The notes beneath the pieces were generated by a model, which was given only the letters and a program-made list of their open reading frames with translations, had not been told where the DNA came from and did no database searches. Of a DNA stretch of 64,000 nt, positions 25,044 to 33,098 are shown one piece after another. Origin of the DNA: Flavobacterium sp. N2038 (GTDB lineage Bacteria > Bacteroidota > Bacteroidia > Flavobacteriales > Flavobacteriaceae); contig NZ_CP110001.1 of assembly GCF_025947185.1 (NCBI RefSeq), positions 1,860,001 through 1,924,000 on the forward strand. Direction: 5' to 3'. The translations under genes and the position numbers were made by a program. Within the stretch, counting starts at the first letter, position 1; each line of letters opens with the position of its first letter.

Positions 25044-25154
25044 ATAATTGAAAGTACTGGTAAGGATTTAATTTTAGAGGCCGAAAATAAAGTCATAGAG
25101 AGGAAAGTTTTAGTGAAAAATGAAAATAAAAAGTCAATCAAAAGAAGTTCTTAA
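25044..25154 (+). pseudogene. Remnant of a tandem copy of the following gene's linker
   Basis: This frame reads IIESTGKDLILEAENK, then IERKVLVKNENKK, and ends at a stop at 25152-25154. It matches residues 126-156 of the gene at 25165 (IERVGRGVVIEKVG, IEKNVLVNNENEES). It has no N-terminal domain or membrane segment. It is most simply the stub of a lost upstream copy. Confidence 0.7.
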
Positions 25155-25164
25155 TAATTAGTAG

Positions 25165-25788
25165 ATGAATAATACATTAGAAGAATATAAAAAAGCGATT
25201 AAGATTAAATACGAGATCGAGAAAGAAGGAGAACACTTTGATTATTTGTATAATCCCTCACGCGGAAAACTTCGCGATTTGTGTTGGCTAATTTTCGAAA
25301 GTAACCCAACGCATGATGATTTGAATGTGTTTAAAAATTTATTCTGCTTAGATTTTGATCATTCCAAAAAAAATAAGTTTAAAGAACAAAAAGATAAATT
25401 CAGACCTATTGAAACTTTCTTTAAAAGTGAAACAGATCCATCAAATATTGATGCGATAAATCTTGCGGCAATTATGGTCGATTTTCAGCCACGCCCTTTT
25501 AAAAAGTTTAATGAAAAGTGCAGAATTGAAGAAGCAAAACAAATTGAAAGAGTCGGCAGGGGTGTAGTGATTGAAAAAGTTGGCATAGAGAAAAATGTTT
25601 TGGTGAATAATGAAAATGAAGAGTCGAAAGAGGTTCCTAAAAAAGGAAATCTTTTGATGAATTTTAAGGGTTTATTTTCTAAAAAAATGGCTCAGAAAAT
25701 ATATCCCCGTAAAATAATTACGATTGCAATAGGAGCTGTTGCTCTGGTGTCTTCTGCATGTTTATACTTTGTGCAGAAAAAAGATTAA
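25165..25788 (+). CDS. Membrane protein of unknown function, short paralogue (locus A)
   Basis: I do not recognise this family by name. Residues 1-115 form a charged helical domain shared with the gene at 33099, with the marks NPSRGKLRDLCWLIF, DDLNVFKN and AAIMVDFQPRPFKKF. A low-complexity linker (120-175) leads to a membrane segment (about 184-203) preceded by basic residues, so the N-terminal domain should be cytosolic. The protein ends four residues after the membrane segment, whereas the paralogue continues with a 100-residue outer domain; this copy therefore looks truncated. A decayed copy of the linker lies just upstream. Confidence 0.8.
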   Translation: MNNTLEEYKKAIKIKYEIEKEGEHFDYLYNPSRGKLRDLCWLIFESNPTHDDLNVFKNLFCLDFDHSKKNKFKEQKDKFRPIETFFKSETDPSNIDAINLAAIMVDFQPRPFKKFNEKCRIEEAKQIERVGRGVVIEKVGIEKNVLVNNENEESKEVPKKGNLLMNFKGLFSKKMAQKIYPRKIITIAIGAVALVSSACLYFVQKKD

Positions 25789-26153
25789 CCACAAAAATTT
25801 CGAAATGAAATCGGAAAGGGTTTTGAAAAATAAAAAGGGAGAAGCGATAAAAAGAATGATTTTTTGAAGTGTAATTCAGGCATTTAAAAAGTTTGTTTTT
25901 CGGCATATATTTACTGTTATTTACACTATAAAGATAAGAAAAAAAACTCGTTAAACCTAATGAATATCAATAAAATAAAGGTTTTTTGTGCTGAAATAGC
26001 GATTTTTTTTTGATAATTTTTGTATTGTTAAATAGTAATTTTGGGAGTAGTAAAATTTGTTTTTCTTATAGCTGAATTGTAGTAAATTTATATATTTATA
26101 AAACCTAAAAAATAGATTTTGATTTCCAGTAATTATCAGTTTAAAAACATCTT

Positions 26154-26519
26154 ATGAAAAAGCTTCTACTATTATTAATTGTCTTATGCACTTTTGGTTG
26201 TAAAAAATATGTTGTATCGTTTGAACAGCCAACAAATATGAAACTTGATAACCTAAAACTGGAAGTATTTCTGGATAAAGAGAAAGTACAGGAAATTAAC
26301 TTAAAAGCAACCAATGCAATGCCGACGTATGAAACTGTGGAATTTGCAACATCAGGCGAAGGAAAGCATCTGCTTCAGGTTAAAGTAAAAGATACGACCT
26401 TTAGTTTTGATGTAAAATATCCCGAAGAAAAATATATTAAAGTGGTAGCTCATTTAAAAAATGATGGCAAAATACATATCGGAATTTTAAAGCAGAACTA
26501 TAAATATAGGTTTCGTTAA
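26154..26519 (+). CDS. Small lipoprotein of unknown function
   Basis: This 121-residue protein has a lipoprotein signal (LIVLCTFGC, Cys16) and a beta-rich mature part (LKLEVFLDKEKVQEINL, GKHLLQVKVKDTTFSFDV) suggesting a small immunoglobulin-like fold. No named family is recognised. The 365-bp gap before it (25789-26153) is AT-rich; I see only a possible TAATTTTG -7 box at 26036-26043 there. Confidence 0.75.
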   Translation: MKKLLLLLIVLCTFGCKKYVVSFEQPTNMKLDNLKLEVFLDKEKVQEINLKATNAMPTYETVEFATSGEGKHLLQVKVKDTTFSFDVKYPEEKYIKVVAHLKNDGKIHIGILKQNYKYRFR

Positions 26520-26525
26520 AAGTTT

Positions 26526-26647
26526 TTTAACCGCAAAGCACGCAAAGTTATTTTTGACCAGTGAAATAAAACGCAAAGTTCGCAAAGCTTTATCTTTAAA
26601 TAGCTTTGCGAACTTTGCGTTTATTCTTTGTGTGCTTTACGGTTAAA
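26526..26647. repeat. Large imperfect palindrome between convergent genes
   Basis: An inner stem of 19 bp (26571-26589 with 26602-26620, unit CGCAAAGTTCGCAAAGC) sits inside an outer arm pair (26526-26547 with 26626-26647, about 20 of 22 matching). The unit CGCAAAG recurs along both arms. No open frame is present. The form and position are those of a dispersed intergenic repeat, and it may also end transcription of both flanking genes. Confidence 0.75.
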
Positions 26648-26651
26648 TAAT

Positions 26652-28004
26652 CTAGGAAAGAAAATCTTTAAACCACAATCCTGAATTTTTAATGGTTCTT
26701 TTTTGTGTTTCGAAATCCACGTGAATTAATCCGAATCGGGCGTTGTAGCCTTCTGCCCATTCAAAATTATCCGTTAAACTCCAGACAAAGTAGCCGTCTA
26801 CGTTAAGGCCTTCTTCCTTGGCTTTTAAAATTTGTTCCAAATGATCCTGAATAAAGTGAGTGCGCTTAATGTCATGTACTTTCCCATTTTTTACAGTATC
26901 AGGGAAAGCAGCACCATTTTCGGTAATTATAATTTTTTTGATGCCCTTGTAGCTGTTAAATCTTTTTAAGATATGATATAGAGCCGGAGGATAAACTTCC
27001 CAGCCCATTTCTGTAGAAATTACATTTCTTTTTTCGGCACTAATTAATTCGGCGCCAATATATGGAATCAGTATAGAGGATTTTACAACTTCTCTGGTGT
27101 AACACTGAAGGCCGATAAAATCAAAATCAAAAGACAGATTGTTGAGGTCGTCTTGTAAAATGTAGCTATTTAATTTTTTTAGAACCGACAAATCGTCCTG
27201 TGGATAACCCAGACCTAAAAGTGGTTCAATAAAAGTTCTGTTCAGCAAAGTATCAACACGTTTTGCGGCTTCAACATCTTTTTGACTTTGAGAGAAAGGT
27301 TCAATATGGGTACAGGAAAAAGTAGTTCCTATATTAGCATCCGGAATGTTGTTTCGAACTTTTTTTGCACCGGCAACTGTAGCCAAAGTTACATGATGCA
27401 TCGCTTTTAGATAGTTTGTAATACCTTTTTTTCCCGGAGCATGAATACCTAAAAAATAACCTGCTCCTGTAAAAACAGAAGGTTCATTTATTACCATCCA
27501 GTTTTTTACACGATCGCCAAAGTGTTTTACACAAACGTCTACGTATTCTGAAAACCATGAAACCGATTCCCGATTGGTCCAACCGCCTTTTTCTTCGAGT
27601 GCATGCGGTAAATCCCAATGATAAAGGGTTACCCAGGGCTCGATACCTTGTGCCAGTAAAGAATCTATGATTTTATTGTAATAATCAATTCCCGCCTGAT
27701 TTACAGGATGAATACCGGTTGGCATAATTCTGGTCCAGCTAATTGAAAATCGAAAATTCGGAATGTTTAATTCCCGAATCAAATCAATATCGGTTTGGTA
27801 AGAATTGTAGAAATCACAGGCAGTTATTGCATGATGACCATTTTTAATTTTTCCTTTTTGAGCTGTAAAAACATCCCAAATAGAAGAACCTTTTCCATCT
27901 GCATCATGAGCACCTTCAATTTGGAAAGCAGCGGTAGAAACACCCCACAAGAAATCTTCACCAAATTGGTTTTTGTTTAGAAATGACTTTTCAATTTTAT
28001 TCAT
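26652..28004 (-). CDS. Glycoside hydrolase family 1 beta-glucosidase
   Basis: This 450-residue cytosolic GH1 enzyme hydrolyses beta-glucosides (or beta-galactosides) with retention. The acid/base is Glu174 in VINEPS and the nucleophile Glu362 in ITENGAAF. The N-terminal FLWGVSTAAFQIEGA signature and the C-terminal WSLTDNFEWAEGY motif, which binds the glycone, are present. There is no signal peptide. It stands alone rather than in a polysaccharide locus, so its substrates are probably imported oligosaccharides such as cellobiose. Confidence 0.95.
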   Translation of the reverse strand: MNKIEKSFLNKNQFGEDFLWGVSTAAFQIEGAHDADGKGSSIWDVFTAQKGKIKNGHHAITACDFYNSYQTDIDLIRELNIPNFRFSISWTRIMPTGIHPVNQAGIDYYNKIIDSLLAQGIEPWVTLYHWDLPHALEEKGGWTNRESVSWFSEYVDVCVKHFGDRVKNWMVINEPSVFTGAGYFLGIHAPGKKGITNYLKAMHHVTLATVAGAKKVRNNIPDANIGTTFSCTHIEPFSQSQKDVEAAKRVDTLLNRTFIEPLLGLGYPQDDLSVLKKLNSYILQDDLNNLSFDFDFIGLQCYTREVVKSSILIPYIGAELISAEKRNVISTEMGWEVYPPALYHILKRFNSYKGIKKIIITENGAAFPDTVKNGKVHDIKRTHFIQDHLEQILKAKEEGLNVDGYFVWSLTDNFEWAEGYNARFGLIHVDFETQKRTIKNSGLWFKDFLS

Positions 28005-28214
28005 TCAAGTATACTTTCCTTTTAATAACTATGATTTATTAATGCAGGAAAGAAGATTGCATTGCTCTTAAAAAAAGCCACTCTTTGAATGAAACCAGAA
28101 AATTTAGATTAAAGAATTTCATAACTTTTAGTTTTATTCAAATTAATAAAACTAATGTGAATTAATTGTAAAGTGATTATTATCAAATGATTAAATGATT
28201 TTAAGAAAAGCTTT

Positions 28215-28424
28215 TTAATCCTCCCATCCGCAAAGAGTGAGACCGTAACCTTGTGCCTGTTTTAGCGATGTTTTTACAACTTCGTGCCGACAGGCGCTCA
28301 AACCCCTGCAGTTTTCGCTGTAATGGTATTTTTTTGCTCCGCTTGGTCCACAAATAAAAACATTAGTTTCGGGAGGGCTAAAAGACGTTAATAAAACAAA
28401 TAAAAGAAGTAAAGTATATTTCAT
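28215..28424 (-). CDS. Small cysteine-containing exported protein
   Basis: This 69-residue protein has a signal-like N-terminus (about 1-17). A compact mature part holds Cys residues in FICGPSGAKKYHYSENCRGLSAC and a final TLCGWED. The spacing of Cys and His (YHYSENCRGLSAC) is reminiscent of small metal-binding or disulfide-bonded Ada-like modules, but I cannot name it. It starts eight bases after the stop of the lipoprotein gene upstream on the same strand, so the two are co-transcribed. Confidence 0.72.
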   Translation of the reverse strand: MKYTLLLLFVLLTSFSPPETNVFICGPSGAKKYHYSENCRGLSACRHEVVKTSLKQAQGYGLTLCGWED

Positions 28425-28432
28425 AGAGAGAC

Positions 28433-28843
28433 TTATTTAACCATTAAGCTGTATTCATTCCCGTTATTGTCAATTGCTTTTAATTTTCCGTAGGAGATCC
28501 ATTCTGTTTTAATTTCAATATCGGGAAGGCTGTCACTAATTAATACACCAGCACCGAGTTTATCCTGAACATTGATATTCCCAAAAACCGAATCGCCTTT
28601 GGTATTTACTCCTTTTACATCATAATTATACTCATAATGTCCTGGATTTCCGGTTCTGTATTCATAGTGATACTTTTTGTCCAGATGATACGTTTTAGCT
28701 TCTTCTGGAGTAATAGTTTTGCGATCATCAGTTGTAACTGCCGCTTTGTAAAATGTACTTATTTGCGTTGTTTGCGGTGCAGTGGCTCTTTTGCAGGAGA
28801 ATAAAAATAGTAATGAAATTAAGATAAAGTAGTTTTTTTTCAT
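28433..28843 (-). CDS. Lipoprotein of unknown function
   Basis: This 136-residue protein has a lipobox ending FLFSC (Cys17). The mature part contains KYHYEYRTGNPGHYEYNYDVKG followed by GDSVFGNINV and a beta-rich C-terminus. This suggests an SH3-like or immunoglobulin-like small domain, similar to short Bacteroidota lipoproteins of unknown role. It forms a two-gene unit with the small cysteine-containing protein downstream. Confidence 0.73.
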   Translation of the reverse strand: MKKNYFILISLLFLFSCKRATAPQTTQISTFYKAAVTTDDRKTITPEEAKTYHLDKKYHYEYRTGNPGHYEYNYDVKGVNTKGDSVFGNINVQDKLGAGVLISDSLPDIEIKTEWISYGKLKAIDNNGNEYSLMVK

Positions 28844-28931
28844 AGGCGATTTAGATTAAGGTTTTTGGTTAGAAAGTCGGGATAAATCTAATTAGAATTA
28901 AGATCTTTAAAATAAGTAGTTATACGGGAAT

Positions 28932-29987
28932 TTATTCCGTTTCGTAAAGAGCAACCGTTTCCAGCAATTCTTTCTCATATTGATAGATATCATCAATTGA
29001 TGAAATTGCGATTTTAACTTCATTTTTGTTGTCATTAAATAGGCTAATGTGTTTTTTACTGCCATTTAAATGAAGTCGTGACAGCGGTTTTCTATTGTTG
29101 TCATCTAGTAAAATCCCGAAGTAAGATTGTGTATCACGATGAACAATTCTGCTTGTTGGCAATTTTCGGCGTAAGATGGCAACCACTATACGATAAGCCT
29201 CAAGTTCTTCTTCGGTTGTATTAATTTTATTATCATCTTCAACCGTTGTAATTTCTTCGTCCTGTTGTTTAATTGTTTCTTTGGTTAAAGCAGCATTTAA
29301 TCGGTCGTTAATTTTATCATTGATAAACTGGCTGACTGATTTTTGAACTAAATCTTTAAATTCATCTACGACTTTTTCAGTTAATCTTCCTGCATATATT
29401 TTGTTTGCAAATAGTTTTGTAAAATCGTTAGAAGGATTTTCTAATTCGGCATTTATAAGCTTTTTAATTTCTTTAATGTATTTTAATGAACTTGCGTTAC
29501 TTACAATATTATTTACATCAAAATTGGCTTTATGAAATTTTGCGATTTCGTTTATCGTATTTTCTTTTAGATTACAGATGTCAAATTCTAAAAATGGTTT
29601 TTCATCCATTTTATTCTGATCATCTAAATCAGTGAAAAACTGATAATTAATTCCATTCGTTAAAAGTGCAAACCTTGTTTTTGTAACATGGAAATAACGG
29701 AATAGCTGCGAGTTATGAACCGTTAATTTTTCTTTCCAGCTTTTACATTCCACAATCATTATGGGCTCACCATCCTGAAAGATCGCATAATCGACTTTTT
29801 CTCCTTTTTTTAAACCCAGATCTGCTGTAAATTCAGGAACTACTTCAAGAGGATTAAAAGCGTCATATCCCAAAATGTTTATAAAGGGCAAAACAAAGGC
29901 ATGTTTTGTAGATTCCTCAGTTTCAATTTTACTTTTTAGCTGATTGATTTTGTCTGCTAATGATTTTAGTTGAATATTGATTTCCAT
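28932..29987 (-). CDS. Solitary HsdR N-terminal-type nuclease domain protein
   Basis: The start MEINIQLKSL at 29987 is preferred; a longer frame to 30056 adds a hydrophobic stretch unlike the family. About 351 residues. The N-terminal half matches the type I restriction HsdR_N fold: TKHAFVLPFINILGYD, then the PD-(D/E)xK-like core Asp66 in EKVDYAIF and Glu80/Lys82 in IVECKSW. There is no helicase, methylase or specificity gene nearby, so it is not part of a classical type I system. The C-terminal half has an acidic linker and a small beta domain (IVHRDTQSYFGILLDD). It may be a nuclease or a nucleic-acid-binding relative. Confidence 0.82.
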   Translation of the reverse strand: MEINIQLKSLADKINQLKSKIETEESTKHAFVLPFINILGYDAFNPLEVVPEFTADLGLKKGEKVDYAIFQDGEPIMIVECKSWKEKLTVHNSQLFRYFHVTKTRFALLTNGINYQFFTDLDDQNKMDEKPFLEFDICNLKENTINEIAKFHKANFDVNNIVSNASSLKYIKEIKKLINAELENPSNDFTKLFANKIYAGRLTEKVVDEFKDLVQKSVSQFINDKINDRLNAALTKETIKQQDEEITTVEDDNKINTTEEELEAYRIVVAILRRKLPTSRIVHRDTQSYFGILLDDNNRKPLSRLHLNGSKKHISLFNDNKNEVKIAISSIDDIYQYEKELLETVALYETE

Positions 29988-30081
29988 TGGTTGTTGGTTT
30001 GAAATTAATAACCCAAAAGTAAAACCAATAAAAACCAGTGTATTACGGAAATCCATAATCCGTAGAATTAATTATAGAAAT

Positions 30082-30103
30082 AAAAAAGCTCCCGAAGGAG
30101 CTT
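30082..30103 (-). terminator. Intrinsic terminator of the response regulator gene
   Basis: On the minus strand, AAGCTCC TTCG GGAGCTT followed by a T-run gives a seven-pair stem with a UUCG loop, 25 bases after the regulator stop. Confidence 0.88.
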
Positions 30104-30127
30104 GACATAATTGTGAAATGGAAAATT

Positions 30128-30796
30128 CTAAACGATACCCATATCTTTGGCAATGGCTACCAAATGAACAGTATTGTTAGCTTTAAAAAAGTCTTTTAGT
30201 TTAGATAATCTTTTTTCTATGGCACTTTTGCTGTTGGGTTTTGTGTCAGTACTTTTAAAAATATCTATAATTTCATCCTGTGAAGTTCCGTCAGATAAGA
30301 ACTTTAGAATTTTGATATCAACATCATCAATTTCGTAGTTGTTTTTTTCCTTTAAGGCCGATGCTACTTCCGTTGAAATAAATTTTTCATTCGAAGTTGA
30401 TATTAAATGAATTGCTTTTTTTAGTTCTTCGATACTATTTAAACCTTTTATTACAAAGGCATCAATATCAGCATTCTCAAAAAGTGATTTAATACGATAA
30501 CTTTTATCCTCAACAGAATAAGCCAGAATTTTAATATCAGGTTGAATTTCGCGCACTTTCTGAACTAGTTCATCACCACTGGCAATTTTTATTTCGCGAT
30601 GATCAGCTTTAAACGAAAGGTCACTGATTAATAAATCATACGGTTCCTTTTGATTAATAGCTGCCCGTATTTTTAAAAATGCTTCATCACAATATTTTGA
30701 ATGTTGGAAATCTGCAATATCCAAATCTTTAAGAACTTGTTGAATTCCTAAATTGATCGCATCAAGATCTTCTGCAATTAGTACTTTTTTAAACAT
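30128..30796 (-). CDS. NarL/LuxR-type response regulator (locus B)
   Basis: This 222-residue two-domain regulator has a receiver domain (about 1-125) with acidic pocket Glu9/Asp10 and phospho-acceptor Asp59 in LLISDLSF. The C-terminal LuxR-like helix-turn-helix runs from about residue 150 (DVDIKILKFLSDGTSQDEI, then SAIEKRLSKLKDFF). It starts six bases after the stop of the locus B kinase, whose HDE-type His box is the usual partner of NarL-type regulators. It may also serve the orphan paralogous kinase at 22639-24360. Confidence 0.93.
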   Translation of the reverse strand: MFKKVLIAEDLDAINLGIQQVLKDLDIADFQHSKYCDEAFLKIRAAINQKEPYDLLISDLSFKADHREIKIASGDELVQKVREIQPDIKILAYSVEDKSYRIKSLFENADIDAFVIKGLNSIEELKKAIHLISTSNEKFISTEVASALKEKNNYEIDDVDIKILKFLSDGTSQDEIIDIFKSTDTKPNSKSAIEKRLSKLKDFFKANNTVHLVAIAKDMGIV

Positions 30797-30802
30797 AGAT
30801 AA

Positions 30803-32497
30803 TTATTTAGGCATGGAAATTTTTACTTTGAAACCTTTATCGGGTTCAGTGTCAAAAGTAATAGTTCCTTTTATGGCCAGAATACGGTTTTCCATATTTT
30901 GCAAACCATTTTTTACAATTTTATTTTTTTCGGTCCCTTTACCGTTATCAGTATAATCTATAAATACTGTTTTTCCGTTGCTTTCAAACTTTACCACAAC
31001 TATTGATGCCTGACTGTGCTTTTTCATATTCACCATCAATTCCTGTAGAACTCTGTGAATCGTAACTTTTTTAAACTCATCAACTAAATCCCAATTTACT
31101 TTTTCGATATTATTAATAATAACATTGGTATGGTCACTATTGTAAGTAGAAAGCATTTCTTTTAAGTTAGAGGCAAAATTGGCTTTGGTATCGATAGTAT
31201 TATTCTCTCTCGAAATACCGCGTACACGCGCATAAATATGATCCAGTTTTTGAATTAAAGTTTCTTTTGTGTTTTCAATTTCTAATGGTTGTGTCTGGGT
31301 AAAAGTAATGGTATTAAAAACATCATTGGCTAGTTCGTCATGAATGTCTTTGGCAATTCTGGTTTCAGTATCATAAGCTGTTTTTAGTTTTATAACTCTG
31401 GTTTTGTTTTGATGATTTTTCTTTACAAAAAAGAGAACAATACAAAGAATAATGAATCCGGAAAGAAATAAGATTTTTTGAATCCCGGCTTTTTGCAGGG
31501 CAACTTCATTCTCTGCATTCTCTAAACGAAGTTTTTGGTTTTCATCTTTTTCCTTCTTAGAATCGTATTTGATTTTGGCAAATTTGTTTTTATAGTTATT
31601 TCGGATTTTGATGATACTGTCATTCAGGAAAACAAATTTTTTGACATAAGTGTTTTGATTTTCGGAGTCATTTGAAATCAAAAACGATAATGCTTTTAAG
31701 CGTTCATCAATACTATGAAGTTTTGTTGCAATTTCATAAGCTTCTGTAGCATATTCATTTGATTTTTGGATATTAGTTTTAGAGAAAAATTCCGCCAGAT
31801 GAAGATTACTTCCAATACATGCATACAGATCTTGAGATTGATTTCTAATTTTCAGACCTTCATTCATTAAAGTCAATCCCTTATCAGGATAACCAATTTT
31901 AAAATAGGCAAAACCAAGATTGTCTAAAACTCTTGCCTCACTGGATTTTGAAATTTGTTTTTCATCTAAAATAGATTCTAAAAGCTGGATTGCATTTTTA
32001 TACTTTTTCTGCTCGATATATACAACTGCGATATTGTTTAAAGGAGAGAATTTTGATGCATTATTTTTAGCATCCTTAATCGCTTCATTATAATAAAAAA
32101 TTGCATCATTATAAAAGGAAAGTTCTTTATCTGCAATTCCAAAAAAGTTATTAATAGAAACGGTATAAATATCTTTTTTTTTAACGTAGGGTAGTGCTTC
32201 GGTTAAGGTTTCTTTGCTACCATAATAATCACCATTTATCTGTTGAATAGAGGCCATTTGAATTAAGTTGTAAACAATATTGGCACTGTCTTTTGAAATT
32301 TCAAAATCTATTTTTGATTTATTAAAATTGTAAAAAGCACTATTGTAATTTTTATTTTGAAGGTCTGAAATACCCTGATCTCTTATCTTGTATGCTTTAT
32401 CTCGGTTAAGATCAATTTTAGGAGAAACAATTGTTTCATCTTTACAAGAAAAGAAGAAGAGAACAATTAATATATAAAAAAACGGGGATCGTATCAT
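30803..32497 (-). CDS. TPR-containing lipoprotein sensor histidine kinase (locus B)
   Basis: This 564-residue paralogue of the kinase at 22639-24360 has the same plan: lipobox FFFSC (Cys18), tetratricopeptide-like repeats (about 35-280), a coiled coil (300-338), one membrane segment (341-358) and a transmitter. The phospho-acceptor is His386 in KDIHDELANDVF; the ATPase motifs VNMKKHS and DNGKG follow. Blocks such as DYYGSKET, IADKELS and YNDAIFYY are the same in both. Here a response regulator follows directly, so this is a complete two-component pair. The signal sensed is unknown. Confidence 0.93.
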   Translation of the reverse strand: MIRSPFFYILIVLFFFSCKDETIVSPKIDLNRDKAYKIRDQGISDLQNKNYNSAFYNFNKSKIDFEISKDSANIVYNLIQMASIQQINGDYYGSKETLTEALPYVKKKDIYTVSINNFFGIADKELSFYNDAIFYYNEAIKDAKNNASKFSPLNNIAVVYIEQKKYKNAIQLLESILDEKQISKSSEARVLDNLGFAYFKIGYPDKGLTLMNEGLKIRNQSQDLYACIGSNLHLAEFFSKTNIQKSNEYATEAYEIATKLHSIDERLKALSFLISNDSENQNTYVKKFVFLNDSIIKIRNNYKNKFAKIKYDSKKEKDENQKLRLENAENEVALQKAGIQKILFLSGFIILCIVLFFVKKNHQNKTRVIKLKTAYDTETRIAKDIHDELANDVFNTITFTQTQPLEIENTKETLIQKLDHIYARVRGISRENNTIDTKANFASNLKEMLSTYNSDHTNVIINNIEKVNWDLVDEFKKVTIHRVLQELMVNMKKHSQASIVVVKFESNGKTVFIDYTDNGKGTEKNKIVKNGLQNMENRILAIKGTITFDTEPDKGFKVKISMPK

Positions 32498-32503
32498 AAA
32501 TGG

Positions 32504-32531
32504 TACTTTCCCCGAAAATAGTAATTTATTA
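32504..32531 (-). promoter_or_regulatory. 28-base segment identical between the two kinase loci (locus B copy)
   Basis: It matches 24368-24395 base for base, directly upstream of the kinase start. It contains a -7-like TATTTTCG on the minus strand. Confidence 0.45.
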
Positions 32532-32559
32532 TAAATTACCAGCTTTTATTCGTTTTAAA

Positions 32560-32751
32560 TTATGGTTTTTTTGGTGGTGGCGGTACAATAACAGGATCGT
32601 CATCCGGGCCTGTTGCCTGCGTAGTGTTTATAGGAATTGGATCTTTTTTTATTTCAGTTTTAGTTTCCGCCGTTTCCAATTCATCAGCTGTACAAGAAAA
32701 AATTGTCAGACTCAATAGCGCGCACGCTCCCAATGTAAATAGTGTTTTCAT
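32560..32751 (-). CDS. Small PPKKP-tailed lipoprotein (locus B)
   Basis: This 63-residue protein has a signal ending TIFSC (Cys20). The mature part opens TADELETAET, and an acidic/Pro-rich tail ends VPPPPKKP. It shares the SCT-x-DE-x-ET start and the PPKKP end with the frame at 24417-24593. Both lie upstream of a paralogous TPR kinase on the same strand, so they may be partner or signal lipoproteins for those kinases. That link is inference from position alone. Confidence 0.8.
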   Translation of the reverse strand: MKTLFTLGACALLSLTIFSCTADELETAETKTEIKKDPIPINTTQATGPDDDPVIVPPPPKKP

Positions 32752-32781
32752 TTTTTTTTATGATTTAAAATTTAGATAAAG

Positions 32782-32912
32782 GGCATTGCCGTTCAAAAAG
32801 GTTCTGAACTTTGTTAGGGCAGTGCCAACTTGCTTGGGAAGTGAAGTGCGTAGAACTATAAAACTTTATTTATACTTCCCGGATAAACTCCGTTTTACGG
32901 TTTTCCGCACTT
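32782..32912. promoter_or_regulatory. Structured intergenic element, locus B copy
   Basis: GGCATTGCC (32782-32790) pairs with GGCAGTGCC (32818-32826) with one wobble. A helix of about 20 pairs forms between 32845-32864 and 32892-32911. Its loop holds ACTTCCC (32874-32880), complementary to GGGAAGT (32836-32842). Compared with 24621-24752, at least three pairs of the long helix change on both sides together, and the GGGAAGT/ACTTCCC pair is unchanged. Confidence 0.65.
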
Positions 32913-32931
32913 GTTAATAGAACCAGTTTTG

Positions 32932-32939
32932 TACATTTG
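32932..32939 (+). promoter_or_regulatory. -7 box TACATTTG toward the divergent gene (locus B)
   Basis: TACATTTG fits TAnnTTTG. A TTG at 32911-32913 gives an 18-base spacing to it. The position aligns with 24773-24780 in the other locus. Confidence 0.5.
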
Positions 32940-33013
32940 TTTTAATCGCGAATTAGAACAGTAACTGATTTTGTTATGGCAAAGTAAAGGCGGTTTTTTG
33001 CCAATGTTTATAC

Positions 33014-33090
33014 GGAATTCCGGGATGTCCGAACTTTCCTGTCCAGTCCGGAAAATCCTGAAAAATCCGATAAGAAATCCTGAAAATCCT
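33014..33090. repeat. Short direct-repeat array, period about 9.5 bp (locus B)
   Basis: Eight TCC-centred units (TCC at 33019, 33028, 33037, 33047, 33056, 33066, 33078 and 33087) end eight bases before the start codon at 33099. Units resemble GAAAATCCT or GGAATTCC. The counterpart in locus A is at 24853-24900. Confidence 0.6.
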
Positions 33091-33098
33091 GAATGCTT

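Noticed and set aside
28932..29987. Type I restriction-modification system
   Set aside because: Only the HsdR N-terminal-like domain is present; no helicase, HsdM or HsdS is in the window.
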